This document shows positions 1 through 5,993 of a DNA stretch of 12,119 nt, one piece after another. The stretch lies in contig JASFPJ010000078.1 of assembly GCA_050116035.1 (NCBI GenBank), positions 1-12,119 of the forward strand. The letters run 5' to 3'. This DNA comes from SOIA01 sp050116035. GTDB taxonomy: Bacteria > Acidobacteriota > Aminicenantia > Aminicenantales > Aminicenantaceae. The notes under the pieces are model-generated. The model ran no database searches. It was not told the DNA's origin and saw only the letters and a list, made by a program, of their open reading frames with translations. Made by a program: the position numbers and the translations under genes. Every line of letters starts with the position of its first letter. Within the stretch, counting starts at the first letter, position 1.

Positions 1-99
1 AGCGCGGCAATCTCAACCTGAATGGTGTCATTGCGAGCGAAGCGCGGCAATCTCAACCTGAATGGTGTCATTGCGAGCGAAGCGCGGCAATCTCAACCT
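1..99. repeat. 40-bp tandem repeat, 2.5 copies (dispersed REP-like family)
   Basis: Bases 1-40 and 41-80 are identical, and 81-99 repeats the first 19 bases of the unit, so the array runs off the left edge with about 2.5 copies visible. Each unit contains the core ttgcgagcgaagcgcggcaa, whose ends (TTGC/GCAA) are inverted, giving an imperfect hairpin. Sequences of this 'cattgcgagcgaagc..gcaatctc' type are, from general knowledge, scattered through intergenic regions of many unrelated bacterial genomes. The copies here are perfect, which suggests recent expansion or active homogenisation. There is no variable spacer, so this is not a CRISPR array. Its function is unknown. Confidence 0.85.
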
Positions 100-122
100 T
101 TCATTAATAAGATAATCACTGA

Positions 123-317
123 ACATTTAAAGTATTAGATAAAGAATTAGGGAGGCGAGAACTGAATAATTTAGATGACTATTGGTTCAACTCCTTGGGC
201 TGGTTTCTTTTTTTCCTGATAGCTGTGTATTTTATAACAGTGAATCAATCACTCTATCCAAATTTGAGAGAGGGGAATTATAGACATTCATTTTGGATGG
301 TTCAACAGATTCCATAG
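123..317 (+). pseudogene. Possible remnant or small ORF with one membrane segment
   Basis: The frame is open from just after a TGA at 120-122 to a TAG at 315-317. It contains no ATG, GTG or TTG before the hydrophobic stretch SLGWFLFFLIAVYFITV. An AGGGAGG motif at 149-155 sits six bases before a CTG at 162, so a 51-residue membrane peptide starting at CTG is possible. The residues before it (KVLDKELGRRELNNLDDYW) also look protein-like, which would fit the 3' remnant of a gene whose 5' part was lost next to the repeat array. It overlaps the 3' end of threonine synthase on the opposite strand. A chance open frame cannot be excluded. Confidence 0.2.
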
Positions 318-1443
318 CTTTTAAACCGCTTCCTGTGATGACGAGGACAATCGGATTTTTTTTCTCGAGCTTGATTTCCCTGGAAAGTTTTATCAGCCCG
401 GCTAAAACAGTGGCTGAGGCCGGCTGACAGAAGATCCCTTCGATTTCCGCCAGCATTCTCTGTGATTCTATGATTTCTTCATCTGAAACATCGGTGAGCA
501 TTCCGTTGTGATCCCGAATCAGTTTAAGGGCTATGTTTCCTCCTGGAGGATCAGGATTGGAAATGGCATGGGCGATTGTCTCGGCTTTTTTTATTCTTTT
601 GACCCGAGGATTTCCAGATGCGTAAGCCTGAACAATAGGAGAGCAACCCCGGGCTTGAACTCCGACGATTGTGGGGAAGTCCTGGATAAGGCCTTCCTGT
701 TTGAGGTCTACGAAAGCTCTGATGAGTCCGGTTAAATGACCTCCTGCGCTCACGGGAACGAGGAGATACCGGGGAACCAGGCGTTTGAGCTGATGGAAAA
801 TCTCGAATCCCGTGATCTTATAACCTTCGATACGAAAAGGGTCGACTGAATTCATGAAATAGATCTTGTGCTTGTTCCCTAAGGAAAAGCTCTGGGTGAA
901 CAGCTCTCCGTAATCGCCCTTGACCTTGATGAGAACCGGATTGTGAATACCTGATGTGAGCAGTTTATCCATAGGAGTATCTTCTTTGAGAAGAACCAGT
1001 GTGGTCAATCCCGCCCTGGCTCCGTAGGCGGCCGTCGAAGAGGCCATGTTTCCTGTGGATACGGTCCCGATTTTTCTTATTCCCATGGCTGTTGCTTTTT
1101 GGACGGCCACGGCAGTCCCTCTGTCTTTAAAACTGTGAGTCGGATTCGCCGCTTCATTTTTAACAAAGACCGGAGGGAGATTGAATTTTTTCGTCAGACG
1201 GCCGAGTTTAACAAGAGGAGTATTTCCTTCTCCCAAACTGAGACTCGGGTCGACCTGCGAAAGTGGCAGGAAATCCAAGAACTTTTCCAGAGGAGAACTT
1301 TTTTCCAGGGAAATGGTTCTTTTTTTCTGAGGAGTAGGGCAGAGCAAAGGCTCCTGGCATTCGGGACAGAAAGGATAAAAGATATCCAGGAGGAATTTTT
1401 TCTGACAGTAGAGACATTCCAGTGATTCTTTTTCTCTCTTCAT
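232..1443 (-). CDS. thrC: Threonine synthase (PLP-dependent)
   Basis: This 403-residue protein belongs to the fold-type II PLP enzymes. Threonine synthase converts O-phospho-L-homoserine to L-threonine plus phosphate, the last step of threonine synthesis, in the cytoplasm. An N-terminal zinc ribbon is visible (Cys10, Cys13, Cys26, Cys29), as in many bacterial and archaeal threonine synthases of about 400 residues. The segment NPTHSFKDRG carries the Schiff-base lysine at about Lys106. STGNMASS (about 129-136) is the usual glycine/serine loop that holds the PLP phosphate region, and ITGSGLK near the C-terminus is also typical. The frame extends 50 codons further upstream, but I chose the ATG at 1443. 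The extension is not protein-like for this family, and a promoter-like sequence lies inside it. A related PLP lyase, such as cysteate synthase, is a less likely alternative. The 3' end overlaps a doubtful ORF on the other strand. Confidence 0.9.
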   Translation of the reverse strand: MKREKESLECLYCQKKFLLDIFYPFCPECQEPLLCPTPQKKRTISLEKSSPLEKFLDFLPLSQVDPSLSLGEGNTPLVKLGRLTKKFNLPPVFVKNEAANPTHSFKDRGTAVAVQKATAMGIRKIGTVSTGNMASSTAAYGARAGLTTLVLLKEDTPMDKLLTSGIHNPVLIKVKGDYGELFTQSFSLGNKHKIYFMNSVDPFRIEGYKITGFEIFHQLKRLVPRYLLVPVSAGGHLTGLIRAFVDLKQEGLIQDFPTIVGVQARGCSPIVQAYASGNPRVKRIKKAETIAHAISNPDPPGGNIALKLIRDHNGMLTDVSDEEIIESQRMLAEIEGIFCQPASATVLAGLIKLSREIKLEKKNPIVLVITGSGLKAMESVEPSKMNVYNSPLSNLDRVIDSLL

Positions 1444-1466
1444 CAGGTTCACTCTTCGGACATAAG

Positions 1467-1494
1467 TGTATAAAAATTGCAGACTCGCTGTAAA
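1467..1494 (-). promoter_or_regulatory. Putative sigma-70 promoter of thrC
   Basis: Read on the minus strand, TTTACA (1494-1489) and TATACA (1472-1467) are separated by 16 bases. Transcription would begin near 1460, leaving a short leader with a GAAGAG motif before the ATG at 1443. This placement supports the shorter thrC start. It is a consensus match only. Confidence 0.45.
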
Positions 1495-1605
1495 GATGTA
1501 CTCCAGAAACCTGTCACTCTTCACGAGCGAGCCATGGGCTGAGAGTTCGATAGGTGGCTTTGTCTGGCCATTGAAACAAAGAACTCCATTCAAGTTTCCA
1601 GAAAT

Positions 1606-1619
1606 CCATGTTTACATGG
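1606..1619. repeat. 14-bp palindrome in the thrC/tadA divergent gap
   Basis: CCATGT-TT-ACATGG is an inverted repeat with 6-bp arms and a 2-base centre. A related half-site, CCCATGT, recurs at 1680-1686 and overlaps the start of the predicted tadA -10 element; ACATGGG at 1614-1620 is its exact reverse complement. It could be an operator, but no regulator is encoded nearby. Confidence 0.35.
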
Positions 1620-1662
1620 GCTTTCCCCAAGATAGCTCAAAGCTTTCTTCCTGACCTATGCG

Positions 1663-1691
1663 TTGTAAATTTAAGAAAACCCATGTAAAAT
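1663..1691 (+). promoter_or_regulatory. Putative promoter of tadA
   Basis: TTGTAA (1663-1668) and TAAAAT (1686-1691) are separated by 17 bases, with TG directly before the -10 element. The start point would be near 1698, giving a leader of under 20 nt. No clear Shine-Dalgarno sequence precedes the tadA ATG, so initiation on a short leader is plausible. Confidence 0.45.
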
Positions 1692-1715
1692 CAAGCCTCA
1701 ACGGCTCATTTTCAA

Positions 1716-2177
1716 ATGAAAGATGATGAATTTTTCATGCGCCAGGCACTGGCAGAAGCTCAAAAGTCCCTGAAGAAGAAAGAAGTGCCGGTCGGTGCCG
1801 TCCTTGTCTTTGAGAAGGAAATTGTGAGTCGTGCCCATAATGAGCCCATCGCAAAGAGCGACCCGACTGCTCATGCTGAAATAGTCGTGATAAGAAAAGC
1901 GAGCTCAAAAAGGAAAAATTACAGGCTGTCCGGTTGTGACCTGTATGTTACGCTCGAGCCATGTGCCATGTGTTTGGGTGCGGCCGTGCATGCGAGAATC
2001 AGAAAACTGGTTTTTGGCGCTATTGACCCAAAAAGTGGGGCAGTGGAATCGGTCATGAAGTTCCCTCTGGAGAGAATGAATCACAGAGTTGAGATCGTTG
2101 GCGGTGTTTTAGCCGACGAATGCAGCCAGATTTTAAGAGATTTTTTTAAAAAAAAGAGACAATCTAAGAAGGAATAA
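1716..2177 (+). CDS. tadA: tRNA-specific adenosine deaminase TadA
   Basis: The 153-residue product is the usual size for TadA, which deaminates adenosine 34 to inosine in the anticodon of tRNA-Arg(ACG). This enzyme of the cytidine/deoxycytidylate deaminase fold is normally essential. The zinc-binding and catalytic signature is complete: HAE at 53-55 (His53 ligand, Glu55 proton shuttle) and PCAMC at 82-86 (Cys83 and Cys86 ligands). The N-terminal EVPVGAVLV and the ARIRKLVFGA segment after the PCxxC helix are typical of TadA. The ATG at 1716 gives the expected N-terminus, although the ribosome binding site is poor. The last 20 codons hold a T7A8 tract (2141-2155) and encode a lysine-rich tail. 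A plain cytosine deaminase is less likely. The gene lies 45 nt before a tRNA-Ser gene on the same strand. Confidence 0.93.
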   Translation: MKDDEFFMRQALAEAQKSLKKKEVPVGAVLVFEKEIVSRAHNEPIAKSDPTAHAEIVVIRKASSKRKNYRLSGCDLYVTLEPCAMCLGAAVHARIRKLVFGAIDPKSGAVESVMKFPLERMNHRVEIVGGVLADECSQILRDFFKKKRQSKKE

Positions 2178-2180
2178 CTC

Positions 2181-2210
2181 TTGAGGAATCTAGGAAGGAA
2201 CAAGTATTAT
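2181..2210 (+). promoter_or_regulatory. Putative promoter of tRNA-Ser
   Basis: TTGAGG (2181-2186) and TATTAT (2205-2210) are 18 bases apart, placing the start point near 2217, just before the mature tRNA 5' end at 2223. A small direct repeat (aatcta[a/g]gaaggaa at 2161-2174 and 2187-2200) spans the tadA end and this spacer. Consensus match only. Confidence 0.35.
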
Positions 2211-2222
2211 TATGAATGAGAT

Positions 2223-2314
2223 GGAGAGGTGGCCGAGTGGTTGAAGGCGGCGGTCTCGAAAACCGCTATACTGTGAATGCAGTATCGTGGGTTCGAATCC
2301 CACCCTCTCCGCCA
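2223..2314 (+). tRNA. tRNA-Ser (anticodon CGA)
   Basis: The acceptor stem GGAGAGG (2223-2229) pairs with CCTCTCC (2304-2310), followed by discriminator G and an encoded CCA (2312-2314). The anticodon arm is GCGGT-CTCGAAA-ACCGC, giving anticodon CGA, which reads the serine codon UCG. A long variable arm (ATACTG / CAGTAT) is the hallmark of class II tRNA-Ser. The T arm has the canonical GGTTCGAATCC. All stems pair well, so the gene looks functional. The 14-nt arm of the next inverted repeat begins at the base right after CCA. Confidence 0.97.
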
Positions 2315-2403
2315 GCTCAAAAATGTGGCGCTTTGCTTTTGGCTTTTGTTCAAAGGTGTAAAGGTTCAACGGACGCAATAGCTGCACAACCACACTTTTG
2401 AGC
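2315..2403. repeat. 89-bp element with 14-nt terminal inverted repeats, attC-like
   Basis: The left arm GCTCAAAAATGTGG (2315-2328) is inverted as CCACACTTTTGAGC (2390-2403), with 13 of 14 positions paired and one A/C mismatch. Just inside, GGCGCTTTGC can pair partly with GCAATAGCTGC, with mismatches and one bulged base, so the whole unit forms a long imperfect hairpin. The ends GCTCAAA and TTTGAGC match integron attC core sites (RYYYAAC and GTTRRRY) at six of seven positions each, but the key C and G of AAC/GTT are replaced. No T tract follows, so it is not a classical terminator. It could be a decayed attC site, a miniature mobile element, or a tRNA-associated structure. Confidence 0.5.
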
Positions 2404-2411
2404 ATTGGCAT

Positions 2412-2440
2412 TTGATGACTTTTCGGATCAATTTTTAAAA
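2412..2440 (+). promoter_or_regulatory. Possible promoter of the reductase gene cluster
   Basis: TTGATG (2412-2417) and TTAAAA (2435-2440) are 17 bases apart. The -10 region lies inside a perfect 14-bp AT palindrome, AATTTTTAAAAATT (2430-2443). The start point would be near 2447, very close to the AAGGAG at 2458. Weak match; transcription might instead come from further upstream. Confidence 0.28.
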
Positions 2441-2471
2441 ATTATTACCAATCAAAAAAGGAGTAATACTT

Positions 2472-3485
2472 TTGAAAGCAGCTGTATACACAAAATACGG
2501 GCCACCGGATGTTCTCAAAATTGAAGAATTAGATAAACCTGTTCCTGACGATAATGAAGTGCTTATAAAGATTCACGCAACAGCCGTAACGTCAGAGGAC
2601 TGCACCTTTCGCAAGGGCGACCAGCTTAAGGCAAGACTCTTCGTCCCTGGTCTTGGTCTCATAAGACCAAAAAAACATATTCTGGGGATGTATTTATCGG
2701 GAGAAATTGAAGCTGCTGGCAAAAATGTAAAGCGATTTAAAGAAGACGACCGGATTTATGGAAATGCCCCTGGTTGGGGTGCTAATGCCGAGTATATATG
2801 TCTGCCTGAAGACGGGGCGCTGGCAATAAAACCCGCCACTGTGACCTATGAGGAAGCTGCCGCCGTCTGTGGTGGGGTATTAACCGCATTGCCTTTACTT
2901 AGAGATCAGGCAAATATCCAGAGCGGACAAAAAGTTCTTATCCATGGCGCTTCTGGATCAGTAGGTACTTCTGCGGTACAGCTTGCCAGGCATTTTGGGG
3001 CAGATGTCACCGGAGTTTGCAGCACCACGAATTTAGAATTAGTCAAATCCCTGGGAGCCGATAAGGTCATTGATTACACCAAAGAGGATTTTACTAAAAA
3101 CGGTCAGACCTATGACACCATTTTTGACGCAGTCGGCAAGAGTTCATTTTCACGCTGTAAAAACTCGCTAGAGCAAAGAGGAATCTATATTACAACTGTC
3201 CCTACGCTGGCACTTCTTCTTCAAATGTTATGGACTTCAAAGATCGGCAGCAAAAGGGCAATGATTGCGTTCACAGGTTTGAGGCCACCCAGCGAAAAGG
3301 CCAAAGATCTAGTCTTCCTCAAAGAGCTTATTGAGGGCAGAAAGATAAAAGCGGTCATTGATAGACGATATCCCTTGGAAAAAATTGTCGAGGCGCACCG
3401 GTATGTTGACAAAGGGCACAAAAAGGGAAACGTCGTCATAACTGTGGTAAAGAATAGCAAAACTAACAAATGGAAGGAAATTTAA
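2472..3485 (+). CDS. Zinc-free medium-chain reductase, copy 1 (Qor-like, NADPH-dependent)
   Basis: This 337-residue protein is an oxidoreductase of the medium-chain dehydrogenase/reductase family, quinone oxidoreductase branch. The N-terminal GroES-like domain begins MKAAVYTKYGPPDVL, followed by the GMYLSGEIEAAG segment (about 72-83). It lacks the GHE zinc signature of classical alcohol dehydrogenases. The Rossmann domain has GASGSVG (about 159-165) and VCSTTN (about 182-187), where a Ser/Thr-rich loop usually favours NADPH. The C-terminal segment EAHRYVDKGHKKGNVVITV is shared with copies 2 and 3. The start is TTG: AAGGAG at 2458-2463 lies eight bases before it and the N-terminus aligns with the paralogues. 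Its stop codon TAA directly abuts the ATG of copy 2, so translation is probably coupled. Compared with copies 2-4 it has an altered C-terminal tail. The substrate (quinone, enone or aldehyde) cannot be read from the sequence. Confidence 0.88.
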   Translation: MKAAVYTKYGPPDVLKIEELDKPVPDDNEVLIKIHATAVTSEDCTFRKGDQLKARLFVPGLGLIRPKKHILGMYLSGEIEAAGKNVKRFKEDDRIYGNAPGWGANAEYICLPEDGALAIKPATVTYEEAAAVCGGVLTALPLLRDQANIQSGQKVLIHGASGSVGTSAVQLARHFGADVTGVCSTTNLELVKSLGADKVIDYTKEDFTKNGQTYDTIFDAVGKSSFSRCKNSLEQRGIYITTVPTLALLLQMLWTSKIGSKRAMIAFTGLRPPSEKAKDLVFLKELIEGRKIKAVIDRRYPLEKIVEAHRYVDKGHKKGNVVITVVKNSKTNKWKEI

Positions 3486-4439
3486 ATGAAAGCAATCGTA
3501 TGCACAAAATACGGGCCACCCGAAGTTCTTCAGCTCAAAGAAGTAGAAAAACCTATCCCTAAAGACAATGAAGTACTGATAAAAGTACATGCGACAACAG
3601 CGCACATAGGGGATGTGAAAATTCGAAGTTTCAATGTCCCCTTCTGGCAAATGATCCCTTTTCGAATATATTTAGGTCTTAGAAAGCCAAAAAGAAGCAT
3701 ACTCGGGATGGAATTAGCCGGGGATGTTGAAGCCGTAGGCAAAGACGTGAAACGATTTAAGAAAGGTGACCAGGTTTTTGCATCAACCGGTTTTGTTTTC
3801 GGTGCTTATGCTGAGTACACATGTCTGCCTGAGGACGCGACGGATGTAAAAAAAGGGTTGGTGGCAATAAAACCATCCAATATGACCTATGAGGAAGCCG
3901 CTGCTGGCGCTGCTTCTGGGGGAATTACAGCATTGCATGTTCTTAAAAAGGCAAATATCCAGAGCGGACAAAAAGTCCTTATTTATGGAGCTTCTGGAAG
4001 TGTAGGTATTTTTGCGGTTCAGCTTGCCAAACACTTTGGGGCGGAAGTGACCGGAGTGTGTAGCACCAAGAATCTAGAAATGGTGAAATCTCTGGGAGCC
4101 GATAAGGTCACTGATTACACCAAAGAGGATTTTACCCAAAGCGATCAAACTTATGATGTTATTTTTGATGCCGTAGACAAGATTTCGTCTTCACGAGGTA
4201 AAAAGGCTCTAAAGAAGACAGGCGTCTATCTTAATGTTAATAGGGATTCCGGCATGGGAAGCCGCATAACGACTGAAGATCTCATATTCCTCAAAGAGCT
4301 TATTGAGGCGGGAAAGATGAAAACGGTCATAGATAGACGCTATCCGTTGGAACAAATAGTCGAGGCGCACCGGTATGTTGACAAAGGACACAAAAAGGGA
4401 CATGTGGTCATAACTGTGGAACATAATGATAAAACCTGA
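3486..4439 (+). CDS. Zinc-free medium-chain reductase, copy 2 (Qor-like)
   Basis: This 317-residue paralogue is the second gene of the array. The layout is the same: GroES-like domain, GMELAGDVEAVG (about 74-85) in place of a zinc motif, GASGSVG (about 168-174), then VCSTKN for probable NADPH binding, and the EAHRYVDKGHKKGHVVITV tail. The ATG directly follows the TAA of copy 1, with a GGAAGGAAA ribosome binding site inside the end of copy 1. DNA identity with copy 1 is patchy: bases 4359-4400 match 3387-3428 at 41 of 42 positions, while other stretches differ a lot. Relative to copy 1 it lacks the GSKRAMIAFTG segment before the C-terminal helices, so it is more compact there. Probably a cytoplasmic NAD(P)H-dependent reductase of unknown substrate. 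Confidence 0.88.
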   Translation: MKAIVCTKYGPPEVLQLKEVEKPIPKDNEVLIKVHATTAHIGDVKIRSFNVPFWQMIPFRIYLGLRKPKRSILGMELAGDVEAVGKDVKRFKKGDQVFASTGFVFGAYAEYTCLPEDATDVKKGLVAIKPSNMTYEEAAAGAASGGITALHVLKKANIQSGQKVLIYGASGSVGIFAVQLAKHFGAEVTGVCSTKNLEMVKSLGADKVTDYTKEDFTQSDQTYDVIFDAVDKISSSRGKKALKKTGVYLNVNRDSGMGSRITTEDLIFLKELIEAGKMKTVIDRRYPLEQIVEAHRYVDKGHKKGHVVITVEHNDKT

Positions 4440-4486
4440 CAAAAAGGCAAATAAAAGATCAAATTATATAAAGGTAAGGAGTCGCC

Positions 4487-5008
4487 ATGCAAAAAAAAGA
4501 AAATCACTCTGGAGAGCTAGATAAAAAGTTAGCCGCTGTATGCGGCCTTTACTGTGAGGCCTGCATATTGTTCATTGCCACAACAGAAGACCCGGCAAGG
4601 CTCAAGGCACTGGCAGAACGATTTCAGCTTTCAGAGGAAGTTATGAAGTGTTACGGATGTCGGGCGGATAAGAGAGGCCCTTATTGTCAGACATGCAAAA
4701 TGTTCGCCTGCGCGAATGAACGGGGAATCGATTTTTGTAGTGAATGCGAGGAGTATCCATGCAATGATCTCAAACAGTTTCAATCTGAAAGACCTCATCG
4801 GATAGAGCTTTGGGACGATCTGGAGCGGATCAGGGACATCGGCTATGAAAACTGGTTACAGGAAATTAAAGAAAACTATTCCTGTCCTCAGTGCCGGAGC
4901 ATCAATTCCGCCTACGACCTGAAATGCAGGAAGTGTGGTAATGAGCCGAGCTGCGAATATGTGTCTAAACACAGGCAGGAGATCGAGCAAGTTTTGAAGA
5001 ACCAATAA
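4487..5008 (+). CDS. DUF3795-type cysteine-rich protein with C-terminal zinc ribbon
   Basis: The 173-residue product has 16 cysteines. The N-terminal part (about 15-95) has the spacing of DUF3795 proteins: CGLYCEAC (19-26), CYGC (55-58), YCQTCKMFAC (66-75) and FCSECEEYPC (83-92). The family is small, of unknown function, and presumed to bind zinc or another metal. A second module at 133-156 (CPQC..CRKCGNEPSC) resembles a zinc ribbon. No signal peptide or membrane segment is visible, so it is probably cytoplasmic. AAGGAG at 4476-4481 sits five bases before the ATG. It lies 47 nt after copy 2 and 25 nt before copy 3 of the reductases on the same strand, so it is probably co-transcribed. A link to the reductases, such as metal or redox sensing, is inferred from position only. 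Confidence 0.85.
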   Translation: MQKKENHSGELDKKLAAVCGLYCEACILFIATTEDPARLKALAERFQLSEEVMKCYGCRADKRGPYCQTCKMFACANERGIDFCSECEEYPCNDLKQFQSERPHRIELWDDLERIRDIGYENWLQEIKENYSCPQCRSINSAYDLKCRKCGNEPSCEYVSKHRQEIEQVLKNQ

Positions 5009-5033
5009 TCAAAGTATTATAGGAGGAATGCTT

Positions 5034-5975
5034 ATGAAAGCGATTGTATGCACCAAATACGGGCCACCAGAAGTTCTTCAGCTCACAGACGTAGAAAAAC
5101 CTGTTCCTCGTAAAAATGAGGTGTGCATAAAAATATTTGCGACAGCAGTCACAGCAAGTGACTGCATAGTGCGTGGTTTTAGACTTCCGCGTTGGTCCCC
5201 TTTAGGACTAATGATGGGCCTGGCTTTAGGTTTCAGAAAGCCAAGACAACCCATACTGGGTATGGTGCTGGCAGGAGAGATTGAATCAATAGGCAAGGAT
5301 GTAAAACGATTCAAGTCGGGTGATCAAGTTTATGGAATGACTGGTTTAGGATTTGCGACCTATGCGGAATACAAATGTATGTCTGAGAAAGAATGTCTGG
5401 TAAAAAAACCTCCTGATGTAAGCTATGAGGAAGCCGCCGCAGTTGCTTATGGAGGTATCATAGCTGGGCATTTTATAAAAAAAGGAAATATCCAAAAAGG
5501 ACAAAAAGTGCTTATCTATGGAGCCTCCGGAGCAAATGGAACCACCGCAGTGCAGCTTGCCAAGTACTATGGAGCAGAAGTGACTGGTGTGTGCAGTACG
5601 ACGAATTTAGAGTTAGTGAAATCTCTGGGAGCCGATACAGTCATTGATTATACAAAAGAGGATTTAACAAGCAGAGGAGAGCGTTATGATATTATCTTTG
5701 ATGCCGTTGGAAAAAAGAAAAGCTCAAAATTGAAATTACAGAGCAAGAAAGTACTCACAAAGAGTGGAAAATACATGTCAGTCGATAGGGGAAGTCCGAA
5801 GTCTCTTCCTGAACATCTTGTTCTGCTTAATGACTTAATGAAAGCGGGACATTTTAAGTCGGTCATAGATAAATGCTATCCGCTTGAAGAGATTGTCGAA
5901 GCGCACAGGTATGTCGATAAAGGCCACAAAAAGGGAAATGTTGTCATCACTGTGGAACATAACAATAAAACCTGA
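5034..5975 (+). CDS. Zinc-free medium-chain reductase, copy 3 (Qor-like)
   Basis: This 313-residue paralogue has GroES-like and Rossmann domains like its neighbours, with GMVLAGEIESIG (about 76-87), VCSTTN and the EAHRYVDKGHKKGNVVITV tail. Two in-frame ATGs exist at 5028 and 5034. I chose 5034 because AGGAGG (5021-5026) is seven bases before it, but only one base before 5028, and because MKAIVCTKYGPPEVL then aligns with copy 2. The nucleotide loop reads GASGANG (163-169) where the other copies have GASG[S/G]VG; the glycines are kept, so binding is probably intact, but the Val-to-Asn change is unusual. The first 50 bases are nearly the same as copy 2. Cofactor NADPH is likely; the substrate is unknown. 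Confidence 0.88.
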   Translation: MKAIVCTKYGPPEVLQLTDVEKPVPRKNEVCIKIFATAVTASDCIVRGFRLPRWSPLGLMMGLALGFRKPRQPILGMVLAGEIESIGKDVKRFKSGDQVYGMTGLGFATYAEYKCMSEKECLVKKPPDVSYEEAAAVAYGGIIAGHFIKKGNIQKGQKVLIYGASGANGTTAVQLAKYYGAEVTGVCSTTNLELVKSLGADTVIDYTKEDLTSRGERYDIIFDAVGKKKSSKLKLQSKKVLTKSGKYMSVDRGSPKSLPEHLVLLNDLMKAGHFKSVIDKCYPLEEIVEAHRYVDKGHKKGNVVITVEHNNKT

Positions 5976-5993
5976 CAAGAAAGAGGAATACTG

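Noticed and set aside
1..99. Repeat array as a CRISPR
   Set aside because: The unit is a perfect 40-bp tandem repeat with no variable spacers, and no cas gene is present in the window.
174..218. Short ATG-started peptide after the AGGGAGG motif
   Set aside because: It would have only 14 codons and lies 18 bases from the motif, too far for initiation; the overlapping frame fits better.
1444..1593. Longer threonine synthase with 50 extra N-terminal residues
   Set aside because: The extension contains a promoter-like sequence, is not typical of the family, and the ATG at 1443 places the zinc ribbon at the usual distance from the N-terminus.
2216..2401. 61-codon plus-strand frame and 73-codon minus-strand frame over the tRNA
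   Set aside because: Both are translations of the tRNA-Ser gene and the following inverted repeat; tRNA structure explains the sequence fully.
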